Positions 50,656-63,039 are shown, counted from the stretch's first letter. The stretch is DNA of 64,000 nucleotides from Oreohelix idahoensis (GCA_024509875.1 JAMPIV010012165.1:26135-90134), one strand, 5' to 3'. Numbers and translations are program-made. The notes: a model not told the origin generated them from the sequence alone.

Positions 50656-50810
50656 CTGCTTTGACGGTCGGTGGCTAAGGATCAAAGAAAGAAAGAAGAT
50701 GTGTTGATGAATTTGTAACACACCTGCTTCATGGGAGTATTTTTATGATGTTTGCATCGGATTGAATGTGAAGTGGACTAGTTGGTTTATTACATCTGAC
50801 TTGTGAGCAT

Positions 50811-50909
50811 TGGAGAAAGCAGCGGTTGCGCAGTAGTTAATGCACTGTCTTCCTAGCTTTTCAGACCTTAGACGGCTCTGGGGTCGACCTAGCCTTTTGA
50901 AGTGGGTAC
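50811..50909 (+). mobile_element. SINE copy 2, left half
   Basis: AGCGGTTGCGCAGTAGTTAATGCACTG through GGGTAC matches the first part of the SINE at 45460. The B-box region is shortened. It is preceded by TTGTGAGCAT (50801-50810), which recurs as TTGTGAGAAT (60387-60396) after the right half: the old SINE target duplication, 9 of 10 matching. Interrupted at GGTAC by gypsy element 3. Confidence 0.85.
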
Positions 50910-53900
50910 TGTGACTTATAATGAAAAGAGATCCCACAGTAATCTGATAGGCTCGTAACCTCGTAGCGTTCTATGATTTGCTAGCAAAACCACGCATTCT
51001 TCCTACCTGTGTTTTACTTACACAAGCGTACTGTTGCGGTCAGTTTGCTGAGTCTATAGTATGTAGAATGTACCTGGTTAATTTTGGAGACTTTAATTTA
51101 ATAGTTTCTTGATCAAAGGGGAGGTACTCATGTTTTACTGGGAATGTAGTTAACAGTGGTGGTTGTCCCACTTGTCTGTTAACCCAGCGTCTAATTTAGG
51201 ACCGATGTCAGCTTTTCCTGACATGTTCACCCATCTGAGTTTAGCTCAAGGGTCTAGGGTCACGACGCATGCGCAAAGAATCTGTCTCGATTTAAGACAT
51301 CTTGTGTTAGGAGAGTCGAGCTGTAGTTTTGAGAGGGTCAAGAAGGTTTTGGGGAAAGTCCTCTGTGTGTTCGACCAAGATGGTTAAGGATTGTTCCCCA
51401 ATGTTATATTCTGATGCGCCTAGGAGGCGAGTGAGTTTTTGTGATATTTATTCTGAGTGACATTAAGGTAATTTACCCTTAAAACAGTTTCTTTATTGCC
51501 AGAATGATACATGAATTTTTGTAGCCAGCTAGCGACTTTTCCCTGGGCGGGAAAGAGTCAATCTATGAATACCAGTAATGGAGCTCACGAAGTATTCTAA
51601 TATTATATGCACTGGGCTGGTGTATGCCCAAAGAACTTTACAGATGCTGTATCCCGCTATCTGCGGTGATGCCATTTAAGAAGGTTGGACTCACCCTGTT
51701 TGTTATAGAAATATCACGGAGGCCATCATATCTATAAGCCCGCCATATTGCGCGGCCTGCTGTAGACCCATATATATATCTGACTTACTGATGTCAGAAA
51801 GGAGTTGTGTAAACTCACATATTTGCTGTATTTTGCTGTAGCTGACGAAGGTGGAATTGTACGAGATCAGCTTTATTATATACATGCACCGCTGGCTGAT
51901 GAACTGTATTCATACATGCTATGTCCTGAATTGTCAATGACTATTTATATTGATGTCGGCGTACCTGTCGTTGTGATGTATTAAAGTCTATCAAACGTCA
52001 GAGGTGTTCCCACTCTCTATGAATTACTACGTGTATTTCTACCAAAGTGTGATGTCAGTTAAACGCCTGTCTTCCACGAACCATCATACACACATTCGCA
52101 CTCATTGATGTCTACACACTTTGTGACTGCAACACCTCAACACTTTCGAGTCAACTAAACGAATGCCAGCATCGTTGCGGCCAACCAGGGCCTATTACAT
52201 TTAACTACTACATTTACGGTGGCCAAACTGAGCCTGTCACATTCATGCCACGGACACCTACTACGCTTCAACGAAAGTGTTTTCTTAAAAAAGTTGTCAC
52301 TCATAATTTTTGAAAGCGTTTACCATTATAATTCACTTAGATTTTTTAGCGTTAAAACTAGTGAAAAAAAATAACGCGTAGCTATTTCAAACCAGATGTT
52401 CAGTTATAATGTTAAATTTCACCACTCGCTTTCTCACACAAGAAGAGATGGTTAGCTGACTGGTTAAGTGCTAGGCGCGACTGATAGTGACAGACAAAAA
52501 TTCACGTTTTATTTCATTGTGCGTATTTATTATAAGTGCCTAATATTTAATCTCATATGACTAAACTATCAGACGCCGACCAAATTAATAGCTAAGCGAA
52601 TGGCGATAGGGTAGGCTAAAGACACCGTGTGCCTTTTAAATTTAATCAGGACTGACGGTGTGGATAAGAGATAGTCTTGTCCCCGTCTGTGTGCATATAT
52701 GTAGCTATATAGAATAGTAGCATTTTTCCATAAATGTTTTTATATATATTTCTGCAGACCTGATCAAGAGCGTCCAGCGGTCTTTTGGTCTTTTTCCTTT
52801 TTACTGATTGGTTAATGTTGTTTTTCTTGGCTTGTGCGTCACCAATCTCCCGGGTGAGCAAGCATTTGCCAACGATACATGAGAAACATTTTAACTTGTA
52901 AATTTAATTGGACTTACTATACCCAGCAATATTTTTCAATTTTATCAGCCCACTGGGGTTTTGAAGAAAATAGCATTCATTCCCGACTTCTGACAGTTGT
53001 ATTCAAGCGTAGCATCCAGAATTTACGTGGTTTCAGAATCAGCACTCTACCACAGAGCCAGCCGATAGGATTATCATCATTTTTCAATTGTAATATTGTT
53101 AACAACCAGATGTTTCCCAATACTGGAAGTATTTTCCTCTTTTAACTGTGAACCCTAAGATCACGTTTCTACATCAACTATTGGCGGTGACATATTGTTC
53201 ATCCAGGAAACATCCACACCAGATTCGGCGTTAACCTCACTAGTCTTTATTGTTAGAGGATGGACTGGGGCCAATTTGGAAAATAAACCTGACCTTTTTT
53301 ATATTCAGGATAATTGTATTTCCAAAGGATATCACCAAGAGTAGGTAAGAGTGGACACTGTATGAAAGAGAGAGAGAGAGTGAATATTTTTCTTGATTAC
53401 AGGGACTTTACCAACATTGGATTTTGCTTAAACTTGTTAACTTTACTGGGTAGCCTATAGTAGGTACATGTTTACCTTACTGTCTACTCTGTAACTTAGT
53501 GCAATCCTTCGACCTTTGGGTTATTAACTTTTTGGGTTCTTTTTCTCCAGAAGGGGAGAGCACATTTATTCTACTATTTTCATATGTATGTAAATCTGAT
53601 TTTATTTGATCTTTTTTTTTAGATATTTGGTGTTGTCAAGTTTAAATGATAATAAACAACAAAAGAAACTTAATTTTGTGTGTTGGTCAGACCCATACCC
53701 AATTAACCGTAGTTTTTCACGTTTGTGTGTCTTGTTGTCACATAGCTGTGTGTGTGTGTAGTTAAACTTATATTTATATGTATGAGAAGGGCAAGGTTGT
53801 CTTTTACTAAATTATAGTCGTATAGGTATGCTGGAATAGAGAAACTTACTCATTCCATAGACATATTTTGTTCCTTAACTTATCACCCGTGAAATCTATT

Positions 53901-53983
53901 TCTCACACCTTTCTCTCACGTATCTATCACAAACCACTCTACTCAGACGGGACAAAATTAACTCACAACCTCTCTGTACGACA
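50910..53983 (+). repeat. 5' LTR of gypsy element 3
   Basis: Matches the 3' LTR over its first 115 bp (AGGCTCGTAACCTCGTAGCG) and from about 52278 to the end. The middle, about 51025-52277, has no counterpart there. The unmatched part may be another insertion or a replaced segment. Ends TCTCTGTACGACA. Confidence 0.8.
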
Positions 53984-53986
53984 GAA

Positions 53987-54006
53987 TGGAGGCTTGTGTC
54001 CGAGAT
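53987..54006 (+). promoter_or_regulatory. Primer-binding site of gypsy element 3
   Basis: TGGAGGCTTGTGTCCGAGAT, three bases after the LTR, resembles the tRNA-Pro site with substitutions and two extra bases. It supports the LTR boundary at 53983. Confidence 0.65.
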
Positions 54007-54695
54007 TTGATCTAAGTCTGATTCTAGATAAATGACTAACGTCTGTCAATGTATCTTAGTCTAACTCTAGATAGAGTGTGTTGTGCGTCATGTGTTGTGA
54101 GTAAAGAATATTAATAATAATTATCCCGTAGACAACGTTCTTATTTACTGGCTTCTGACTACACCAATTAAAAATTTGTTTCTTTCCACAGCCTCTTATA
54201 GTTTACATACAGTTTGATTTTGATGGTGATCTTTGTTGGAGATATGATATATAATAATTTTTGTACAAAAAGACCGCTGGTACGCGTGATTGTTTATCAA
54301 TCACAATTTTATTAGAGCAGTTGGGCCTGAGCATAGCAAAGGAAGTGCAATGGGCAGTTGCCAAGTTAATCACCTGCCCTAGCTCCAGACTCTCCAGGGG
54401 TGGGTGAGCGTGGTGGAGTTATAATAGGAAATGTTTTGTTTCCCTTTAATTTTGAATTATTTTTGCACAGTAGTAAGAGTAGATTTACAGTTTTTAGCCT
54501 GATCTATCATCTCTATGGTTTAAGTCGTTGGCGTTAGCAGCCTTTTTGCTAGTGAACAGCAGCGATAAATTAGACAACTGAGTAACAGGGAGGGGGAAAC
54601 AAGAAAAAAAAAACAGAACATTTTTTTTGTATTCTCTTAATTGGGTGTATCCTTTTCTTCTTTCTTTCTCGGGTAATTCGTATCAGTTATTTGCC
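54007..54695 (+). other. Leader of gypsy element 3
   Basis: Untranslated region of about 690 bp between the primer site and the Gag ATG at 54696. Nothing coding recognised. An A-run near 54605-54615 is the only feature of note. Confidence 0.55.
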
Positions 54696-57617
54696 ATGGC
54701 TGAGCGTGCAAAACGTAGAACAATGCTAAGAGAGGAAGCAAAAGAAACAGGATTACAATGAGACGAGTTGCTAGCTTTTGTGAACGACGAACTAGACAAA
54801 TATGAGATGGAGAATAAAGAGAAAGAAGGGCGGCAATTGGAGCAGAGGAAAATTGAAGCATAAATGCAGGTTCGTAGAGACATGTAACGCGAGAAGGAGA
54901 GACAACATGGGGAAACAGAGAATGACAAACGACATCAGCACGAATTCGCGATTAAGACTTCAGAGGTCCAAAGTCGTGGTGCAGCGTCTAGCTCCAGCAA
55001 TGGAGAGTCTTCGTCACCTCAGTCACCCTTAGCCGATCACTCTAGTAGCCAGTCTTTCCAATTAGCTGCTATGTCTTTTGCCCTAGAATCCTTCCCAAGC
55101 CCCGATGAGAAAATTGATACTTATCTAGAAAAATTTGAGAAAATGGCAACACTGTACGGTTTGGAAAGTTCGCGATGGTGCTTGTAGCTCTCACAGGCCC
55201 TCAAAGGCAATGCGTATGATGCGTATGCGAAACTGGGAAGCAGCAATACAGACAGTTACGACATGCTTAAGAAAGCTTTACTTGAGCGCTTCAAAATGCA
55301 GAACGCATTGAACGGGACTTCCACTTATTGTTTGTTTGATACAGGTTTGAGCTTTGATAGTATTGTTGCTAGGCATTTGGTCAAACCAGGTCAAGAAACG
55401 GAAGAAACCGTCAAATTATGTGGAGTTTTTAAAGGAGATGCACCCATAATGCTCCCAGTCGCACTTGTGGAGATACACTCGGATTTTGTCCGTGATGTTA
55501 TTAAAGCGGCGATAATGGAGGATCCGATCTACCCAGTCATACTTGGTTGTAGATACGTGTTTATAGTGAGACCGAAAGAGCCGATTGTGGCGGCAGTAAC
55601 TACAAGAGAGCAAAGCCAAAAGGAACGGGAGCCTACACCTAACATGTTACCTAAGGAACTGAAAGAGGCGCAACAAAAGATCCCTACCTTGGAGCCCTGC
55701 TGTAAGAAACTGTCCATGGCCAAGGACTCCAGACACAACGGAGACATTTTTTTGGGATGGAGTGCTGTATCGAAGAACGGGCGACCCTGAATAGGGACAT
55801 AATCAGCTCCTAGTACCGACGCAGTACAGAGAATAAATCTTAGAAATGGGGCACTCTCTTCCCTTCAGCGGACATATGGGACAAAACGCCACTATACAGC
55901 GAATATCTACTCACTATTGGTGGCCAGGAATCAACACTGACATCATCAGATATGTTAAATCCTGCGCCAAGTGCCAACTTGTGGCGCCCAAGCATTGGAC
56001 ACCCCCAGTTCCTATGGGAGAAATGCCAACAGTTGGGGACTCCATTTGAACGGGTTGCAGTCGACATTATAGGACCCTTGAAAGGACTAAACTAAGGAAC
56101 AGGTTTATCCTGACCTTAGTCGACACATGCATCATGTGGGCCGAAGCTATACCGCTAACATGTATGGATTCCAAGCATGTCGCAGAAGCTCTAGTGAAGA
56201 TTTTTACACGGTTGCGATTCCCTCAACAAGTTTTGACGGATAACGGATCCCAGTTCTGTACCCTGTTAATGGAGGAAATCTTTAAGATCTTGAGGACCAA
56301 ACACATCCACACCAGCCCGTACCATCCGGCCGGAAATGGGCTCATAGAACGATTTAACGGCAGCCTCCCCATGATCTTACGTAAGCTGGGACAGGAGAAA
56401 CCTGAAGATTGGTGCCTTTACATTCCTACAGCCTTATTCGCCTACAGAGAAGTCCCCCAGGCCTCTACAGGGTTACCGCCAGCTACACTTTTATTCGGCA
56501 GAACTATTAAAGGCCCACTGCAAGCCTTATTACGGTCACTGACAGACCAGAAGGCTGATGAGACAGTCGTCTCAGCATTCAAGTACGTATTTGAAATAAA
56601 GGAACGGTTACAACTAGGATGGGTCCTGAGTAAAGGTTATTACCAAATACCAGTCAAGGAGGAAATTAAACCCCTGTTAGCCTTTAGCACCAGCGAAGGA
56701 CATTATACTTTCAATGTTATTCCTTTCAGTTTACACAATGCATCAGCAGTCTTCACCAGAATGATAACAGAGCTTTTGGAACCTTTGCAAAGTCCAAATA
56801 TTCACAATTTCATGGACGACATACTTATTACAATGGATAACCACGAAGAACTAAATGCTACGGTCGCTATGCACCTCAGGAGACTAAAGGAAGCCAGGTT
56901 GAACGCACGACCTAGCAAATGTTTAATCGGCTTTGAAAATCTTGACTTCCTAGGGCATACCATTTCTCAAGGTTGTATGTGGCCCGTTGCCAAAATCATC
57001 GAGAAAATACTTTCAGCAACGAGGCCAAAAAACAAAGAGAAACACACGTTCATTCCTTTCACTTTGTGCGTATTACCAAAAGTTTATCAAAAACTTCAAT
57101 GGCCTTAGAGCCACTCACTTACCTCACGCGGAAGGGAAAACCCGATAAGGTTGTTTGGACCGCAGAGTGTGAAAACGCTTACGTCACTCTGAAGGAAAAG
57201 CTGTCCAAATATCCCATTATAAGGTTACCCGACCTTAAGAAACCTTTCATCTTGTGCGTGGACGCCAGTGGAAAGGGAATAGGATCGACACTGCTTCATG
57301 CAGACGACCAACATCCTAACTTGCTGTTTCCAGTTGCTTATGGCAGCCGCAAACTGAATACAGCAGAAAGGAACTATTCGACCGTGGAAAGAGAATGTTT
57401 GGCACGCATGAACGGAATCAGGAGACACCATGAATATTTGTATGGAGTTTCATTCACAGTACAAACTGACCATGCTCCATTGGCATTCCTAGGAGCCAAT
57501 AAGGATTTTAACGCAACAATTATGCGTTGGGCTCTATTGTTAAGCGTGTACTCATTCAAAATCCAAAACCTACCAGGGAAAGAGAATGTAGGAGCAGATT
57601 TTATGAGTCGTAATTAG
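54696..57617 (+). pseudogene. gag-pol: Gypsy element 3 gag-pol remnant
   Basis: Starts MAERAKRRTMLREEAKETGL, followed at once by a stop, then a decayed coiled coil and capsid start (SPDEKIDTYLEKFE; YDMLKKALLERF). After FKMQ the frame jumps directly into the protease (CLFDTGLSFDS), deleting the rest of capsid. Integrase pieces follow: GHSLPFSGHMG and CAKC (55846-56049), then LTDNGSQF and NGLIERFNG (56134 onward). A second deletion fuses integrase directly to RT near 56625 (LGWV to LSKGYYQIP), removing the GPY/F module and RT fingers. RT keeps FMDDIL. RNase H (56973-57617) keeps CVDASG, ERECLA and QTDHAPL and ends GADFMSRN. It is closest to element 2. Confidence 0.9.
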
Positions 57618-57621
57618 AGCA

Positions 57622-57769
57622 ATCAGAAGAACAATAATAAGAGAAGGAAGAACGTTGGGCCTAAATAATGTGCAAGAGCTAAGAGGAGTGGCGTCACAAC
57701 GAACAACCTGGAGAGCACTGGTTTCTGCCTTATGCGCCGTGTTTGGTGCTTAAAGAATTTATTATTATT
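57622..57769 (+). mobile_element. LINE-B copy 3, 148-bp 3' end
   Basis: Only the last codons and tail of LINE-B (IIREGRTLGLNNVQELRG to CAVFGA, then a TTATTATTA tail). Flanked by AATTAGAGCA at 57612-57621 and 57770-57779, a perfect 10-bp target duplication that includes the RNase H stop codon of gypsy element 3. Confidence 0.95.
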
Positions 57770-57892
57770 AATTAGAGCATTGAGGAGAATGATGCAATTT
57801 ATAATAGCAATCACTCGGTAGCTGCGGATGACAGTAGCTCTATTTTCATAAATGTGATATGATGAGTTTCACATTTTCAAGCCCGGACGTAC

Positions 57893-60249
57893 TGTGACAA
57901 AATGGAAAGAGAACCTACAGTAATCTGACAGGCTCGTAACCTCGTAGCGTTCTATGATTTGCTAGCAAAACCACGCATTTTTTCTACCAGTGTTTTACTT
58001 TCACAAGCGTACTTTTCGTCCCACCTCTTTTTCTGTGAATGCGAGGTAACGCAATGTTTACAAACTGCATGACCTGTCAGTCATAACAGGTAGCGAATCA
58101 GGTTTGTTTACCTAGTTTTTTCACACGAGCTTATCTGTCAAGCATACAATACCTGACAGACCGCAAGTGAATAACACATAATCTTTTGAAGTTCGTACTC
58201 AGGGGAAGGCAGAAACCCCTGGGCCCTTTGATCCCCAGAAGCGGGCATTCGTACAGAGAAAATCTTAGAGGACCCGGTTACTCGTATAAGACTTTTGATG
58301 TCGGGGTGAAATCGATCAACAGAAGACCGATCGTAAGTTTTTATCTGGGAACTCTGTTCTGATTCTCCGTTACTCACACAATATGGGAAAAGTAACATCA
58401 TCTATAGATCAGAGAAACATTAAGATATAATAAACTGTGTTTTCTTAAATCTGCTATCAGTTGTCACTCATATTTTTTGGATAGTCTAAGCACGTAGTCC
58501 TAGAACCATTGTGAAAATGCGTTAATAGCATTCGTGGGGATTTTCATTCTGATTTTCTGGTAATAGAAATTAGTGCTTAAAAGTGTTAAGCGTTTACCAT
58601 TATAATTCACTTAGATTTTCTAGCGTTAAAACTAGTGAAATAAAATAACGCGTTGCTATTTCATATCAGATGTTCAGTTATAATGTTAATTTCCACCACA
58701 CGCTTTCTCACACAAGAAGAGATGGTTAGCTGACTGGTTAAGTGCTAGGCGCGACTGATAGTGACAGAAAAGAATTCACGTTTTATTTCATTGTGCGTAT
58801 TTATTATAAGTGCTTAATTTTTAATCTCATACGACTAAACTATCAGACGGCGATCAAATTAATAGCTAAGCGACGGGTGATAGGGTAGGCTAAAGACACA
58901 TTGTGCCTTTTAAATTTAATCAGGACTGACGGAGTGGATAAGAGATCGTCTTGTTCCCGACTGTGTGCATATATGTAGCTATATAGAATAGTAGCATTTT
59001 TCCATAAAGGTTTTTATATATATTTCTACAGACCTGATCAAGAGCGTCCAGCGGTCGTTTTCCTTTTTACTGATTGGTTAATGTTGTCTTTCTTTTCTTG
59101 TGCGTCACCAATCTCATTGGTGAGCAAGCATTTCCCAACGATACATGAGAAACATTTTAACTTGTAAATTTAATTGGACTTACTATACCCAGCAACATTT
59201 TTCAATTTTATCAGCCCATTGGGGTGTGAAGAAAATAACATTCATTCCCGACTTCTGACAGTCGTATTCAAGCGTAGCATCCAGAATTTACGCAGTTTCA
59301 GATTGGCACTCTACCACAGAGCCAGCCGATAGGATTTTCATCATTTATCAGTTGTAACATTTTTAGCAACCAGATGTTTCCCAATACTGGAAGTATTTTC
59401 CTCTTTTGACTGTGAACCCCAAGATCACGTTCCTACATCAACTATTGACGGTGACATATTGTTCATCCAGGAAAAACCCACACCAGATTTGGCTTTCACG
59501 TCACTAGTCTTTATTGTTAGAGGATGGACTGGGGTCAATTTGGAAAATAAACCTGACCTTTTTTATATTCAAGGTACTTGTATTTCCAAGGGATATCACC
59601 AAGAGTAGGTAAGAGTGATTGAGTGGCCACTGTATGAAAGATAGAGTGAATATTTTTCTTGGTTACAGGGACTTTACCAACATTGGATTTTGCTTAAACT
59701 TGTTAACTTTACTGGGTAGCCTATAGTAGGTACATGTTTACCTTACTGTCTAATCTGTAACATAGTGCAAACCTTCGACCTTTGGGTTATTAACTTTTTG
59801 GGTCCTTTTTCTCCAAAACGGGAGGGCACATTTATTCTACTATTTTCATATGTATGTAAATCTGATTTTATTTGATCTTTTTTTTTAGATATTTGGTGTT
59901 GTCAAGTTTAAATGATAATAAACAACAAAAGAAACTTAATTTTGTGTGTTGGTCAGACCCATACCTAATTAACCGTAGTTTTTCATGTTTGTGTGTCTTG
60001 TTGTCACATAGCTGTGTGTGTGTATAGTTAAACTCATATTTATATGTATGAGGAGGGCAAGGTTGTCTTTTACTAAATTATAGTCGTATAGATATGATGG
60101 AATAGAGAAACTGTCTCATTCCATAGACATATTTTGTTCCTTAACTTATCACCCGTGAAATCTATTTCTCACACCTTTCTCTCACGTATCTATCACCATC
60201 CTCACTACTCATACGTGACAAAATTAACTCACAACCTATCTGTACGACA
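57893..60249 (+). repeat. 3' LTR of gypsy element 3
   Basis: 2357 bp, TGTGAC to TGTACGACA. Matches the 5' LTR at its start and from about 58434 onward with many small differences, so it is much older than elements 1 and 2. The GACGTACTGTGAC junction resembles GGACGATTGTGACG at the element 2 LTR start. Confidence 0.85.
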
Positions 60250-60386
60250 CGTACCAGAGCAACTCTAGGAAATTTAAGGCTGCCGGCGTGATGCTGACCA
60301 CATCAGACTTAGTGGGACTATGGTCAAGAAAATATGGCCTAACACCTTATTCCCAGTATGCCTCAATGAGTGTGTAACTGTGATCC
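60250..60386 (+). mobile_element. SINE copy 2, right half
   Basis: GTACCAGAGCAACTCTAGGAA through GATCC continues the SINE where 50909 stops, including GCCGGCGTGATGCTGACCAC. Followed by TTGTGAGAAT, the right target duplication. Confidence 0.88.
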
Positions 60387-60544
60387 TTGTGAGAATACGC
60401 GCAGTAACAGTGTCAGTGATTGTGTATGAAAATGGTGCGCAATGTTTTCTAGTATTGAGGAGCACCGTGAGGTGCGGATGTCAAAATAAGGAATTGGATA
60501 TGGGAGAGAATAAAGAGGCCTGTGAAAATCTTCTTCTTCTTCAA

Positions 60545-61760
60545 GTACCATGCCTAGTGGTGTAGGAGATCATGTCTTTCCACAACTTCCTGTCTCCAGT
60601 ACAATTTATCAATTTTGCTGATTTATTTCCATGGCACGATGTCAAACAGTTCATACTTGCTCTCCTTGTCTTCCCCTATCTCCTTTCCCCTCAATCTTAC
60701 CTGTTGTTACGATATATTCCAGCTTTCCTCTTCTCATAATATGCCCCCAAAAAATGGATTGTTTCTTTCTAACTTGTGAAATAAGTTTCCTTTGTGCATT
60801 GGCCTCTTTCAGGACCTTCTCATTATCCTTTTGACTGTCCATAGTATTTTTAACATTCTTCTGTAAAACCACATTTCTGTGACCTCTAGTGCCTTCCCTT
60901 CTTGTTTACCAATTGTCAATGACTCACTCCCATATGTAAGAATTGGTTCTATATAACACTGAAGAACTCTCTTACTTCCAATGACAATGAATTGTTGTAT
61001 AAAATACTCTTCGTTTTATACAGAGCTGCTTGTGCTTGAGCTAGTCTGCTCTTTATTTCTGAGATGCATCTTCCATCCATTGTTATTAATGTGCCCATGT
61101 ATTTGAATTTATTGACTTGTTTTACAACTGCTTTATTCACTTTGATAGCGCATTTTAGGGAAGCCCTTTTCTTGAGACAACCATTACTTCTGTCTTTTTT
61201 CTATTAAGGCTGAGGCCTTTATTTTCACTGTCTATCACTATTGTATCAGCCATTTCCTGCAGCTCCTTTTCACTTTTTGCTATTAAGACTATATCATCAG
61301 CGTATCTCAAGTTGTCTATATTATGTCCGTCAAATGATATTCCTGGCATGTCCTCTCGAGATCTCATTATATTTTTCACTGTATATATTGAACAGATCCA
61401 GTGACAGCATCCATCTCTGCCTGACATCCATTTTTAATGTTGCTGATTCGTTCCTATTTGGCTGCTAATTCTTACAACTGCTATTTGTTGCCAGTACTGT
61501 ATATGTTCTTTATTATCCTCAAGTCGTTACCATAAATGTTCATGCTTTTCTAATATTTTTATAATTTCCTCATGTTTCACCTTGTCGAATGCCTTGGTGT
61601 AATCTATAAAGCACACGTTCAGATCTGTCTTCACCTATATGGCTCTTTCTATTAATGTTCTTGTAATATACATATATAGCATTGTTTGTGCCATTACCTT
61701 TTACAAATCCACACTGTTCATCACTTGTTTTTTTAAATTTTATTTCTCGCTCTTCTCATG
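60545..61760 (-). pseudogene. LINE-D reverse transcriptase remnant
   Basis: Minus-strand fragments in order: an EQCGFVKG-like motif (about 61725), VCFIDYTKAFDKVKHEE (first catalytic Asp, about 61600), LRYADDIVLIAKSEKELQ with GLSLNRKKTEVMVVSRK (61155-61427), FKYMGTLITMDGRCISEIKSR (60949-61140) and SIFWGHIMRRGKLEYIV with GKIEGKGDRGRQ (60651-60872). These are RT palm, thumb and C-terminal motifs of an endonuclease-RT LINE different from A, B, C and I. Frameshifts and stops separate every piece, and endonuclease is absent. Confidence 0.85.
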
Positions 61761-62491
61761 ATAATTCTTAATAATATTTAGGTCACATGACTCATAAGTG
61801 ACTGCTGAACATCTGCTTAAAACTTGCTTAACATATGCGGAACAGAGAAAGTGCATATGGCCGACACCGGTACCATTCGTGGAAAAGCTTTACGGGGATT
61901 CAAATAGCCTCAAACTGACTACTGCTTTCTTTGAAAACATTCAAGCAGACGTCTGAGAGTGTATAAATAAAAAGAAAAAGAAAAAAAAATAGTGTCATAT
62001 TAAATTGTTTGAACACTTATGAGGTGACTGTTGTGGTGGTTCTTTTGCGAAAGCTGACAGTTTAATTTGTTATCCTTAATGAACGAGACAGCAGGCAGAG
62101 TGTGGTAGGTACGGCCAAATCTGTATCCCTTATACCGTTGATAGGCAGTTTTTGTTTTTAAATCTGCCAGATAAAAGTTTTAGTGCGAGATTACAAAATA
62201 CTAGAAGAAGAGAAATGAAGACAGACATTTAAATTATGATGAGAACATGGAATGATCATGAAGTGATGGTACTCGACAAGAGAACATGGAATGATCATGA
62301 AGTGATGGTACTCGACAGGAGAACATGGAATGATCATGAAGTGATGGTATTCGACAGGAGGACTTGGCAATTATATTGTTGAAGGCATATGCTTCTCAGG
62401 AAGCTGAAGATTAATGAACGAATAAGTGAATTAGCCTTATGTGCTTGTTCTCCTTTTTTTAAGAGTAACACTCCACAAACTATGTCATCAG
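61761..62491. other. Unassigned stretch containing a 39-bp tandem repeat
   Basis: No coding motif found. The only structure is the three-copy repeat at 62241-62357. Confidence 0.5.
62241..62357. repeat. Three 39-bp tandem units
   Basis: Units at 62241, 62280 and 62319 begin GAGAACATGGAATGATCATG and end CTCGACAR. They differ at only two positions (final A or G; C to T in the third). A partial fourth unit (GAGGACTTGG) follows at 62358. Confidence 0.97.
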
Positions 62492-62578
62492 TTCAAAAGA
62501 GCTGTTATACGGTGGATCCCATCTCACTGCAACATCCCCAGACATGAAGAAGCTGACAGATTGACAAAGGAAGATTGA
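62492..62578 (+). pseudogene. RNase H domain relic of an I-type LINE
   Basis: The plus strand encodes FKRAVIRWIPSHCNIPRHEE and then ADRLTKED before a stop. This is the IxWIPSHxGIxGNExAD(R/T)LAKE motif that ends RNase H in LINEs such as the one at 27154. The rest of the element is not recognisable. Confidence 0.8.
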
Positions 62579-62898
62579 AAGCTAACCCAACTTCACACAA
62601 ATTAACTTCCAGTTACTTAGTTCCAGTACTTTTACTATGGCTACCATTTCAGATGTAAACATGGAAGCTTTGCCTCAGGAGCTGATCTACGTTTTTTCTT
62701 GTTACTTTCTTAGCCGCTGGGTTTTCAATATTCTGGTTTAGCTTTTCCAGTAAATTTCCACCATGGTACAGTATTTCAATAGTTATAATTAGGGTACTTA
62801 CTGTGTTTTATACGTCTTTGTATGGCATTAAACTTAACTGTTCACTTCCTCTGGGGTATCTTGTAGTTATCTCTATAAAAGTGGCAGAGAGAGCACTT
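62579..62898. other. Unassigned stretch
   Basis: Nothing recognised. It may be the decayed tail of the RNase H-bearing LINE to its left. Confidence 0.4.
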
Positions 62899-62940
62899 TA
62901 TATATATATATATATATAATATATATAGTGTCTTATATTT

Positions 62941-63039
<99 letters not shown>

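Larger units (their letters stand above)
46386..50698 (+). mobile_element. LINE-A, full-length copy with 12-bp target duplication
   Basis: Flanked by ATGTGTTGATGA at 46374-46385 and 50699-50710. Begins CTGCCATAACCGG with a GC-rich 5' untranslated region (GGTCCTCCAGGTTGGGGG near 46540) and ends in a short AAAGAAAGAAAG tail rather than poly-A. It encodes one endonuclease-RT protein without RNase H. It is split at 46777-47763 by a LINE-B insertion. Without that the LINE is about 3.3 kb. Two nonsense codons keep it from coding. Confidence 0.93.
50910..60249 (+). mobile_element. Gypsy element 3, decayed Gmr1-like element inside a SINE
   Basis: Plus-strand element between the two SINE halves. The edges are fixed by the intact SINE string GGGTACCAGAGC, with GGTAC before and CGTAC after (four of five duplicated). 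LTR edges read TGTGAC... and ...TGTACGACA. A primer site follows the 5' LTR. gag-pol is full of stops and has two large internal deletions, yet keeps the integrase-then-RT order. A LINE-B fragment lies near its 3' end. Confidence 0.88.

Noticed and set aside
62241..62357. CRISPR-like array
   Set aside because: The units are directly abutting with no spacers, in a eukaryotic transposon-rich context.
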